Source: Thalassobius sp965218685 (GTDB taxonomy: Bacteria; Pseudomonadota; Alphaproteobacteria; Rhodobacterales; Rhodobacteraceae). Taken from it: 64,000 bases of DNA. The notes beneath the pieces were generated by a model. That model did not search any database, had not been told where the DNA came from, and saw nothing but the letters and a program-made list of their open reading frames with translations. The stretch lies in the NCBI RefSeq assembly GCF_965218685.1, contig NZ_OZ244657.1:310001-374000 (forward strand). Direction: 5' to 3'. Positions 15,587 through 24,188 of the stretch are shown piece after piece; within the stretch, counting starts at the first letter, position 1, and each line of letters opens with the position of its first letter. A program made the translations under genes and the position numbers.

Positions 15587-17704
15587 TTATGCGTATTTAG
15601 CCTGGATCTCGTCCGAGATGTTCTGCGGAACGGGATCGTAGTGCGAGAACTGCATGGTGAACTGGGCACGGCCCGACGACATCGAACGCAGAGTGTTGAT
15701 GTAGCCGAACATGTTGGCCAGCGGCACGTTCGCGTCAATCGCGATCGCGTTACCACGGGGTTCCTGACCCGAAACCTGACCACGACGCGAAGTCAGGTCG
15801 CCGATGATGCCACCGGTGTATTCTTCGGGGGTGATAACCTCGACCTTCATCATCGGTTCCAGCAGTTTCGCGCCGGCCTTTTTCAGACCTTCACGCATGC
15901 CTGCACGGGCCGCGATTTCGAACGCCAGAACGCTCGAGTCAACGTCGTGGTATGCACCATCGATCAGGGCAACCTTGAAGTCGATCACGGGGAAGCCAGC
16001 CAGAGGGCCGCTGTCCATGACGGACTGGATGCCTTTTTCCACACCGGGGATGTATTCCTTGGGAACCGAACCACCGACGATCTTCGACTCGAACGAGTAG
16101 CCTTCGCCGGCCTCGGTCGGAGTGATGACCATTTTGATGCGCGCGAACTGACCCGAACCACCCGACTGTTTCTTGTGGGTGTAGTCAACTTCGGCTTCGT
16201 GGCTGATGGTTTCACGGTAGGCCACCTGCGGCGCACCGATGTTTGCTTCAACCTTGAATTCACGCTTCAGACGGTCAACCAGGATGTCCAGGTGAAGTTC
16301 GCCCATGCCTTTCATGATGGTCTGGCCCGATTCCAGGTCAGTTTCCACACGGAAGGAGGGGTCTTCGGCGGCCAGGCGGGCCAGACCTTGCGACATCTTC
16401 TCTTGGTCACCCTTGGTTTTGGGCTCCACGGCAATCTCGATCACAGGATCGGGGAAGGTCATGGTTTCCAGAACAACCGGATCCTTGGGATCACACAGGG
16501 TGTCACCAGTGGTGGTGTCCTTCAAACCGGCCAGAGCGATGATGTCGCCTGCGAATGCCTCTTCGATCTCTTCACGATCGTTCGAGTGCATCATCATCAT
16601 ACGACCGATACGCTCTTTTTTGCCTTTGGTCGAGTTCAGCATGGTGCCACCCTTGCTCAGGGTGCCCGAGTAGATACGGGTGAAGGTCAGCGAGCCAACG
16701 AAGGGGTCGTTCATGATTTTGAACGCCAGACCCGAGAAGGCCATCTCGTCGTCTGCACGACGCGCGATGTTCCGTTCTTCGTTTTCGTCGCCGGGTTTAA
16801 AGCCCATGTAATCAACAACGTCCAGCGGGCTGGGCAGATAGTCGATCACAGCGTTCAGCAGGGGCTGCACGCCTTTGTTTTTGAACGCCGAACCACCCAG
16901 AACAGGCACAAAGTTCAGAGCCAGGGTGCCCTTGCGCAGCAGTTTGCGCAGGGTGGGCACGTCGGGCTCGTTGCCTTCCAGGTATTCCATCATGGCTTCT
17001 TCGTCTTCTTCGACGGCAGCCTCGACCATTTTTTCGCGCCATTCGGCGGCCATGTCCTGCAGCTCGGGACGGATCGGAGCTTTGATCCAGGATGCACCCA
17101 GATCTTCGCCCTGCCACAGCCACTCTTCCATGGTCACCAGGTCAACCAGGCCTTCCAGCTCGGTTTCGGCACCAATCGGAATACCAACCGGGATCGCACG
17201 AGCGCCGGTACGGTCTTCGATCATCTTCACACAGTTGAAGAAGTCAGCGCCGATTTTGTCCATCTTGTTGACGAACACCATGCGCGGAACCTTGTAGCGG
17301 TCAGCCTGACGCCACACGGTTTCGGTCTGAGGCTCAACACCGGCGTTTGCGTCCAGAACACAAACGGCACCATCAAGAACCGCCAGCGAGCGTTCAACTT
17401 CAATGGTGAAGTCAACGTGGCCGGGGGTGTCGATGATGTTCAGGCGGTGCTTTTCAGTTTCAGCAGTTTCGCCATCTTCGGTGCGTTCCCAGAAGGTGGT
17501 GGTCGCAGCCGAGGTGATGGTGATCCCGCGTTCCTGTTCCTGCTCCATCCAGTCCATGGTGGCTGCACCGTCGTGCACCTCACCGATGTTGTGGGATTTG
17601 CCGGTGTAATACAGGATACGCTCGGAGCAGGTGGTTTTACCTGCATCGATGTGCGCCATGATACCGAAGTTACGGTAACGGTCGAGCGGATATTCGCGTG
17701 CCAT
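15587..17704 (-). CDS. fusA: Elongation factor G
   Basis: EF-G drives translocation and, with RRF, ribosome recycling. The 705-residue product has the GTPase domain (AHIDAGKTTCSERILYYTG near residue 17; DTPGHVDFTIEVERSL; VNKMDKIGADF), then domains II-V (LDILVDRLKREFKV; the terminal LRSMSSGRAQFTMQFSHYD). Length and motifs are normal. It lies 21 bases after rpsG and 87 before tuf, as in a standard str operon. Confidence 0.99.
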   Translation of the reverse strand: MAREYPLDRYRNFGIMAHIDAGKTTCSERILYYTGKSHNIGEVHDGAATMDWMEQEQERGITITSAATTTFWERTEDGETAETEKHRLNIIDTPGHVDFTIEVERSLAVLDGAVCVLDANAGVEPQTETVWRQADRYKVPRMVFVNKMDKIGADFFNCVKMIEDRTGARAIPVGIPIGAETELEGLVDLVTMEEWLWQGEDLGASWIKAPIRPELQDMAAEWREKMVEAAVEEDEEAMMEYLEGNEPDVPTLRKLLRKGTLALNFVPVLGGSAFKNKGVQPLLNAVIDYLPSPLDVVDYMGFKPGDENEERNIARRADDEMAFSGLAFKIMNDPFVGSLTFTRIYSGTLSKGGTMLNSTKGKKERIGRMMMMHSNDREEIEEAFAGDIIALAGLKDTTTGDTLCDPKDPVVLETMTFPDPVIEIAVEPKTKGDQEKMSQGLARLAAEDPSFRVETDLESGQTIMKGMGELHLDILVDRLKREFKVEANIGAPQVAYRETISHEAEVDYTHKKQSGGSGQFARIKMVITPTEAGEGYSFESKIVGGSVPKEYIPGVEKGIQSVMDSGPLAGFPVIDFKVALIDGAYHDVDSSVLAFEIAARAGMREGLKKAGAKLLEPMMKVEVITPEEYTGGIIGDLTSRRGQVSGQEPRGNAIAIDANVPLANMFGYINTLRSMSSGRAQFTMQFSHYDPVPQNISDEIQAKYA

Positions 17705-17725
17705 TGGTCTACAGTCCTTTGGGGA

Positions 17726-18196
17726 TTACCAGCGATAATGGCTGAACGCTTTGTTCGCGTCGGCCATCTTATGAGTATCTTCGCGCTTTTTAACAGCAGT
17801 ACCACGACCATTGACGGCATCCAGCAGTTCACCTGCCAGGCGCTCTTCCATGGTGTTTTCGTTGCGACCGCGTGCGGCAGTGATCAGCCAACGGATCGCC
17901 AGGGCTTCGCGACGCTCGGGACGAACTTCGACGGGAACCTGGTAGGTGGCACCACCCACACGACGCGAGCGAACCTCGACGGCGGGTTTCACGTTGTCCA
18001 GGGCTTCGTGGAAGACCTCGACAGGGGCGCGTTTGACTTTGCCTTCAACACGATCCAGCGCGTTGTAGACGATTTTTTCTGCGACCGATTTTTTACCATC
18101 GATCATCAGGTTGTTCATGAACTTGGTCAGCACGCGATCGCCATATTTGGCGTCGGGCAGAACTTCGCGCTTCTCAGCAGCGTGACGACGAGACAT
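17726..18196 (-). CDS. rpsG: 30S ribosomal protein S7 (uS7)
   Basis: S7 starts assembly of the 30S head and lies by the E site. The 156-residue product starts MSRRHAAEKREVLPDAKYGD and contains KFMNNLMIDGKKSVAEKIVY and the VGGATYQVPVEVRPERREAL signature. It lies 12 bases after rpsL and precedes fusA. Confidence 0.98.
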   Translation of the reverse strand: MSRRHAAEKREVLPDAKYGDRVLTKFMNNLMIDGKKSVAEKIVYNALDRVEGKVKRAPVEVFHEALDNVKPAVEVRSRRVGGATYQVPVEVRPERREALAIRWLITAARGRNENTMEERLAGELLDAVNGRGTAVKKREDTHKMADANKAFSHYRW

Positions 18197-18208
18197 TCTG
18201 AGATCTCC

Positions 18209-18580
18209 TTACTTAGGACGCTTGGCGCCGTATTTCGAACGACGCTGCTTACGGTCTTTGACGCCCTGGGTATCCAGAACACCACGCAGAATGTGGTAAC
18301 GGACACCCGGAAGGTCTTTCACACGGCCGCCACGGATCAGAACAACCGAGTGTTCCTGAAGGTTGTGGCTTTCACCGGGGATGTACGAGATGACCTCGAA
18401 ACCGTTGGTCAGGCGAACCTTCGCAACTTTACGCATGGCCGAGTTCGGCTTTTTCGGTGTGGTGGTGTACACACGGGTGCAAACGCCACGCTTCTGGGGA
18501 CACTGCTCCAGGTGCATGGACTTCGAACGTTTGACTTTGGGCTGACGCGGTTTGCGGATCAGCTGTTGGATCGTTGGCAT
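18209..18580 (-). CDS. rpsL: 30S ribosomal protein S12 (uS12)
   Basis: S12 is at the decoding centre. The 123-residue product starts MPTIQQLIRKPRQPKVKRSK, and carries TTTPKKPNSAMRKVAKVRL and GGRVKDLPGVRYHILRG. Lysines at the classic streptomycin-resistance positions (KKPNS, RVKDLPG) are wild type, and the Asp that RimO methylthiolates is present. The start giving this N-terminus was chosen over a long in-frame extension. It heads the str segment, which is cut off from rpoC by a terminator and a transporter gene. Confidence 0.98.
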   Translation of the reverse strand: MPTIQQLIRKPRQPKVKRSKSMHLEQCPQKRGVCTRVYTTTPKKPNSAMRKVAKVRLTNGFEVISYIPGESHNLQEHSVVLIRGGRVKDLPGVRYHILRGVLDTQGVKDRKQRRSKYGAKRPK

Positions 18581-18853
18581 TGGGCGGTCCCCGTTTCCTA
18601 CTCTTGTGTTGCCAACAGCCGAAGCCCCTGGCGATTTCAGTTCAGACGCATGACACGCCCGCAAAGACAAAAACCGCAATCGTTTCCGTACCGAGGTAAA
18701 CGACGCGGTGAGTTCCCAGAGGATCAAAGCTGCAAAATTGCTTGGATCTTGGCCACTACAGATTTGAATTCGGCGATATGGGGCGAACCCCAAGGTGCCG
18801 GATGGACGCGCGTATATGCGGAGTCGCGACCGGTGTCAACAGCGCCCCTGCCC
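18581..18853. other. Upstream region of the str segment, no clear gene
   Basis: This non-coding stretch lies between rpsL and the DMT transporter, both read leftward, and should hold the str promoter. The best candidate is TTGCGG with an 18-base spacer and a poor -10 (TGTCAT) on the minus strand. No structured RNA or open frame is convincing. Confidence 0.4.
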
Positions 18854-19750
18854 TTAGCTGCTCTTGGCCAGGGCCCTTGCCTGTCTGCGCGCGGCCACGC
18901 CCTCGCGGTACAGCATGAAGACCCCACTGGCCACGACGATTCCGGCGCCAGTCAGCTCTAACTGGCTGGGCCATTCGTCGAACACATACCATCCCAATCC
19001 CAAGGCCCACAGCAGGCCGGTATACCGGAAAGGCGACACGAACGACACCTCGCCCACACGCATGACCATCACCGAGAACAGATAAGCCGCCATGACCATC
19101 ACCGACGATTTCACGATCAGCAGAATTTGGTCCGTGTTCATCGGCACCCAGTCTACAGTCACGCTGGCCGCGCCGAAAGACACCGTCACGGCGATGGTCG
19201 TCGCAAAGGTCACGGTCAGTGAATGCGTCGATCCGCTTAGCCGGCGGGTCACCAAATCCCGCAGGACCACAAACCCCACCGCAATCAGTGCGTAGATCGA
19301 GTAGCCGTTGAACCCTGCCCCGCCCGGCTGAACAATCAGCATCACCCCGGCAAAGCCGACCATGATTGCGATCATCCTGCGCCATCCCAAGGCCTCGCCG
19401 AACAGCAAAGAAGCGCACAGGGTCACGGCCAGCGGAATTGACTGCAAGATCGCCGTCACGTTGGCGATCGGCATGTTGAACAAGGCGGTCAGAAAGAAAT
19501 AGGCCGCGCCGACCTCGGCCACCATGCGCAAACCAATCAGCCATTGATCACCGCGTGGGATACGGAAATGCAGGGCCCCCATCCGCCAGGCAACGATCGC
19601 GATCAAAACCGTGGTCAATGCCCCGCGCAACGCCAGGACCTGAAACAGATGCACCTGCCCCGCCAGCTCTTTCAGAAACGTGTCGTTCAGCGTGAAGGCC
19701 GCCATCGAGCACATCATCAAGAGCGCACCGCGCATGTTGGCAGATAGGTT
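18854..19750 (-). CDS. DMT-superfamily (EamA) membrane transporter between rpoC and rpsL
   Basis: The product of about 298 residues has about ten hydrophobic helices arranged as two EamA repeats, typical of drug/metabolite exporters (for example LFQVLALRGALTTVLIAIVA and FRYTGLLWALGLGWYVFDEW). The substrate cannot be told from sequence. I chose a TTG start because AGAGGAG lies 9 bases upstream of it; an ATG five codons later is the alternative. The gene is co-directional with its ribosomal neighbours but separated from rpoC by a terminator. It sits at a junction that is normally rpoC-rpsL. Confidence 0.85.
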   Translation of the reverse strand, partial: NLSANMRGALLMMCSMAAFTLNDTFLKELAGQVHLFQVLALRGALTTVLIAIVAWRMGALHFRIPRGDQWLIGLRMVAEVGAAYFFLTALFNMPIANVTAILQSIPLAVTLCASLLFGEALGWRRMIAIMVGFAGVMLIVQPGGAGFNGYSIYALIAVGFVVLRDLVTRRLSGSTHSLTVTFATTIAVTVSFGAASVTVDWVPMNTDQILLIVKSSVMVMAAYLFSVMVMRVGEVSFVSPFRYTGLLWALGLGWYVFDEWPSQLELTGAGIVVASGVFMLYREGVAARRQARALAKSS

Positions 19751-19844
19751 CAAAGCCGTCGGCTCCTCTGATTGGTCGATGCAGCTTTGCGCTGAATGCC
19801 CTGCCTCGTCCAGCCCCACCGGAATACTACGGGTCTGCAACGAC

Positions 19845-19874
19845 AAAGGCCCCCGGATTTCTCCGAGGGCCTTT
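19845..19874 (-). terminator. Intrinsic terminator after rpoC
   Basis: A 13-pair stem with one mismatch (AAAGGCCC...GGGCCTTT) and a 4-base loop lies 20 bases past the rpoC stop codon on the minus strand. Confidence 0.7.
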
Positions 19875-19894
19875 GGAATGCGTTTCAGCTGCGA

Positions 19895-22800
19895 TTATTC
19901 TTCGCGGCTTTCCGGGGTCTGGACCAGGGTGTCGAAGTCGTCACCACCAACCACGTCGTCCACCGGAGCGGCCAGCTGAGCAGCGGCCTCGGCTTCTTCG
20001 CGGCGGGCTTCGATGACCACGTTGTCACGCGACTGCGCAATGTGGCGCACGCGCATGGTGGCCCCACCGGTACCGGCCGGGATCAGACGACCCACGATGA
20101 CGTTCTCTTTCAGGCCAACCAGCTTGTCGCGTTTACCCTGAACCGAGGCTTCGGTCAGAACGCGGGTGGTTTCCTGGAACGACGCCGCCGAGATGAACGA
20201 ACGGGTCTGCAACGAAGCCTTGGTGATCCCCAAGAGGATCGGCTCGCCCTGAGCCGGACGTCCGCCTTTATCCAGAGCTTTCTGGTTGGCGGCGTCAAAC
20301 TCGGCCTTGTCGACATGTTCGCCCTTCAGCAGCGTGGTTTCACCGCTGTCCGAGACTTCCCATTTCTGCAGCATCTGGCGCACGATGACCTCGACGTGTT
20401 TGTCGTTGATCTTCACGCCCTGCAGTCGGTACACGTCCTGCACTTCGTCGATCATGTAGTTCGCCAGCGCTTCGACACCCATGATGGCCAGGATGTCATG
20501 CGGCGCGGGGTTGCCGTCCATGATATAGTCGCCCTTCTGCACGAAGTCGCCTTCCTGCACCGGGATGTGCTTGCCCTTGGGCACCATGTATTCGACGGGC
20601 TCACGGCTTTCGTCCACAGGATCGATCGCGATGCGACGCTTGTTCTTGTAGTCGCGGCCGAAACGGACGTGACCATCAAGTTCCGCGATGATCGCGTGGT
20701 CCTTGGGACGACGGGCTTCGAACAGTTCAGCCACACGCGGCAGACCACCGGTGATGTCCTTGGTTTTGGCGCCTTCACGCGGGATACGCGCGACAACGTC
20801 ACCGGCTTTGACTTCCTGACCGTCTTCGACCGACAGGACAGCGTCCACAGACATCGGATAGGTGATCGGGTTGCCCGCATCATTGCGCACAGGCTCACCA
20901 TCGCCGTCCAGCAGAATGATCTCTGGCTTAAGTTCGTTACCTTTGGCGGCAGAGCGCCAGTCGATCACGATCTTCTGGGTCATACCGGTTGCATCATCGG
21001 TTTCGTCACGCACGGCCACACCGCTGACCAGGTCAACGAATTTGGCGGTTGCGTCCTTCTCGGCGATGATCGGCAGGGTATAGGGATCCCATTCGAACAG
21101 CTTGTCACCGCGGGCAATGGTCTGACCGTCGGTCACAAACAGCTTGGTGCCGTAGCCCAGCTTGTGGCTGGCGCGTTCTTCACCATGCTCGTCCATGATC
21201 CGCAGTTTCATGTTCCGGCCGATAACCAGAATTTCGCCATTGGCGTTGGTCAGCAGCTGCGGGTTTTCGAACGAGATCTGGCCTTCCTGGCTTGCTTCCT
21301 GGAACGACTGCTGGCCACCCTGGGCAACGCCGCCGATGTGGAAGGTCCGCATCGTCAGCTGTGTACCGGGTTCACCAATCGACTGAGCCGCGATGATGCC
21401 GACGGCCTCACCGGTGTTCACGCGGGTACCGCGCGCCAGGTCACGACCATAGCACATGGCACAAACGCCATCTTCGGCCTCACAGGTCAGCGGGCTGCGG
21501 ATACGTGCGGACTGAACGCCTGCTTCCTCGACCGAGTCAGCCATCCGTTCGTCGATCAGCGCACCCTCGGCGATCAGAACCTCTTCGGTTCCGGGCACCA
21601 GGATGTCACCTGCAGCGACACGACCCAGAATACGTTCGCCCAGCGTCGCCACGACTTCGCCGTCGTTCACAGCCGCTTCGGCGGTGATCGAACGCTCGGT
21701 ACCACAGTCGATTTCACGCACGATGCAATCCTGCGCAACGTCAACCAGACGACGGGTCAAATAACCCGAGTTTGCCGTCTTCAGAGCGGTATCCGACAGA
21801 CCTTTACGAGCACCGTGAGTCGAGTTGAAGTACTCAAGCACGGTCAGGCCTTCTTTAAAGTTCGAGATGATCGGGGTCTCGATGATGTCGCCGTTCGGCT
21901 TAGCCATCAGGCCGCGCATACCGCCCAGCTGTTTCATCTGCGTAACCGAGCCACGCGCACCCGAGTGAGCCATCATGTAAACCGAGTTCGGTTCCATGAC
22001 TGCGCCGTTTTCGTCGCGTTTCTCAGCCGAGATGGTTCCCATCATCGCATCGGTGACCTTGTCGTTACACTTCGACCAAGCATCCACAACTTTGTTGTAC
22101 TTTTCGCCCTGAGTGATCAGGCCGTCCATGTACTGTTGTTCAAAGTCTTTCACCTGACCGCGGGTATCTTCGACGATCTCCCACTTGTTGTCGGGGATCA
22201 CCATGTCGTCCTTACCGAACGAGATGCCGGCCTTGAACGCCTCTTTGAAACCCATCGACATGATCTGGTCACAGAAGATGACCGACTCTTTCTGACCGCA
22301 GTAGCGATAGACCGTGTCGATAACTTTCTGCACGTCTTTCTTACGCAGCAGCGTGTTCACCAGATCGAAAGGCGCCTTGGCGTTCTGCGGCAGCAGCGCA
22401 CCCAGACGGACACGGCCAGGGGTGGTTTCAAAGCGCTTGAGCACCTCGTTACCTTCCTCGTCAATCTGAGGAATGCGCGCGACGATTTTCGAGTGCAGGT
22501 GAACCACACCGGTATCCAGCGCGTATTGCACCTCTTCGATCGAGCCGAAGGTCATGCCTTCGCCCTTCATGCCTTCGCGTTCGATGGTCGTGTAGTACAG
22601 ACCCAAGATCATATCCTGCGACGGAACGATGATCGGCGCGCCGTTTGCAGGCGACAGAACGTTGTTCGTCGACATCATCAGAACACGCGCTTCCAGCTGT
22701 GCCTCAAGGCTCAGCGGGACGTGCACGGCCATCTGGTCGCCGTCAAAGTCAGCGTTGAACGCCGAGCAGACCAGCGGGTGCAGCTGGATGGCCTTACCTT

Positions 22801-24136
22801 CGATCAGCGTGGGTTCGAACGCTTGGATGCCCAGACGGTGCAGCGTGGGCGCGCGGTTCAGCAGAACCGGATGCTCGCGGATGACCTCGTCCAGGATATC
22901 CCAAACCTCGGGACGCTCTTTTTCAACCAGCTTCTTCGCCTGTTTCACGGTGCTGGACAGGCCCTTGGCCTCCAGTCGCGAGTAGATGAAGGGCTTGAAC
23001 AGCTCCAGCGCCATCTTCTTGGGCAGACCACATTGGTGCAGCTTCAGCTCGGGGCCGGTCACAATCACCGAACGACCCGAGAAGTCGACGCGTTTACCCA
23101 AAAGGTTCTGACGGAAGCGGCCCTGCTTACCCTTCAGCATGTCGGACAGCGATTTCAGCGGACGCTTGTTGGCGCCGGTGATCACGCGGCCGCGACGGCC
23201 GTTGTCAAACAGAGCATCAACCGATTCCTGCAACATCCGCTTTTCGTTTCGGACGATGATGTCAGGCGCGCGCAGTTCAATCAGGCGCTTCAGACGGTTG
23301 TTCCGGTTGATCACACGGCGATACAGATCGTTCAGATCCGAAGTCGCGAAACGACCACCATCCAGAGGCACCAGCGGGCGCAGTTCCGGCGGGATCACGG
23401 GGATCACGGTCAGAACCATCCACTCCGGGCGGTTGCCGGATTCCAAGAAGGATTCCACAACTTTCAGGCGCTTGATGATTTTCTTGGGCTTCAGTTCGCC
23501 GGTGGCTTCGGCCAGATCAGCACGCAGCTGTTCGGCTTCGGCTTCCAGGTCGATGGCCGCAAGCATTTCGCGGATCGCTTCGGCACCGATGTTGGCGGTG
23601 AAGGCGTCCATGCCATACGCGTCCTGCGCATCCATGTACTCTTCTTCGCTCATCATCTGGCCGTATTGCAGGTCGGTCAGACCGGGCTCGATAACGACGT
23701 AGTTTTCAAAGTAGAGAACGCGTTCCAGATCCCGCAGCGTCATGTCCAGCATCAGGCCGATGCGGCTGGGCAGCGATTTCAGGAACCAGATATGCGCAAC
23801 GGGCGCGGCCAGTTCGATGTGGCCCATGCGTTCGCGGCGGACCTTCTGCAGCGTCACCTCGACACCACATTTTTCGCAGACAACGCCGCGATATTTCATG
23901 CGCTTATATTTGCCGCACAGACATTCGTAATCTTTGATCGGGCCAAAGATACGTGCACAGAACAGGCCGTCACGTTCAGGCTTGAACGTCCGGTAGTTGA
24001 TGGTTTCGGGCTTTTTGATTTCGCCGTACGACCACGAAAGGATCCGTTCCGGGCTGGCCAGCGACACCTTGATTTCGTCGAAAACCTTGGGCGGGGTCAG
24101 CGGGTTGAACGGGTTGTTAGTCAGTTCCTGGTTCAT
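19895..24136 (-). CDS. rpoC: RNA polymerase beta' subunit
   Basis: This is the largest catalytic subunit of RNA polymerase. The 1413-residue product has the N-terminal zinc ribbon (CLCGKYKRMKYRGVVCEKC), the Mg-binding NADFDGDQMAVHVPL motif, the bridge helix/trigger loop region, and the second zinc cluster (CEAEDGVCAMC). Length and motifs are normal for Rhodobacteraceae. It lies 52 bases downstream of rpoB and is followed by a terminator rather than running on to rpsL. Confidence 0.99.
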   Translation of the reverse strand: MNQELTNNPFNPLTPPKVFDEIKVSLASPERILSWSYGEIKKPETINYRTFKPERDGLFCARIFGPIKDYECLCGKYKRMKYRGVVCEKCGVEVTLQKVRRERMGHIELAAPVAHIWFLKSLPSRIGLMLDMTLRDLERVLYFENYVVIEPGLTDLQYGQMMSEEEYMDAQDAYGMDAFTANIGAEAIREMLAAIDLEAEAEQLRADLAEATGELKPKKIIKRLKVVESFLESGNRPEWMVLTVIPVIPPELRPLVPLDGGRFATSDLNDLYRRVINRNNRLKRLIELRAPDIIVRNEKRMLQESVDALFDNGRRGRVITGANKRPLKSLSDMLKGKQGRFRQNLLGKRVDFSGRSVIVTGPELKLHQCGLPKKMALELFKPFIYSRLEAKGLSSTVKQAKKLVEKERPEVWDILDEVIREHPVLLNRAPTLHRLGIQAFEPTLIEGKAIQLHPLVCSAFNADFDGDQMAVHVPLSLEAQLEARVLMMSTNNVLSPANGAPIIVPSQDMILGLYYTTIEREGMKGEGMTFGSIEEVQYALDTGVVHLHSKIVARIPQIDEEGNEVLKRFETTPGRVRLGALLPQNAKAPFDLVNTLLRKKDVQKVIDTVYRYCGQKESVIFCDQIMSMGFKEAFKAGISFGKDDMVIPDNKWEIVEDTRGQVKDFEQQYMDGLITQGEKYNKVVDAWSKCNDKVTDAMMGTISAEKRDENGAVMEPNSVYMMAHSGARGSVTQMKQLGGMRGLMAKPNGDIIETPIISNFKEGLTVLEYFNSTHGARKGLSDTALKTANSGYLTRRLVDVAQDCIVREIDCGTERSITAEAAVNDGEVVATLGERILGRVAAGDILVPGTEEVLIAEGALIDERMADSVEEAGVQSARIRSPLTCEAEDGVCAMCYGRDLARGTRVNTGEAVGIIAAQSIGEPGTQLTMRTFHIGGVAQGGQQSFQEASQEGQISFENPQLLTNANGEILVIGRNMKLRIMDEHGEERASHKLGYGTKLFVTDGQTIARGDKLFEWDPYTLPIIAEKDATAKFVDLVSGVAVRDETDDATGMTQKIVIDWRSAAKGNELKPEIILLDGDGEPVRNDAGNPITYPMSVDAVLSVEDGQEVKAGDVVARIPREGAKTKDITGGLPRVAELFEARRPKDHAIIAELDGHVRFGRDYKNKRRIAIDPVDESREPVEYMVPKGKHIPVQEGDFVQKGDYIMDGNPAPHDILAIMGVEALANYMIDEVQDVYRLQGVKINDKHVEVIVRQMLQKWEVSDSGETTLLKGEHVDKAEFDAANQKALDKGGRPAQGEPILLGITKASLQTRSFISAASFQETTRVLTEASVQGKRDKLVGLKENVIVGRLIPAGTGGATMRVRHIAQSRDNVVIEARREEAEAAAQLAAPVDDVVGGDDFDTLVQTPESREE

Positions 24137-24188
24137 TTTGATACCTCAAATTCTTGCAGATGGGTGGGGGGAATTGGGCCAAGGGCCC

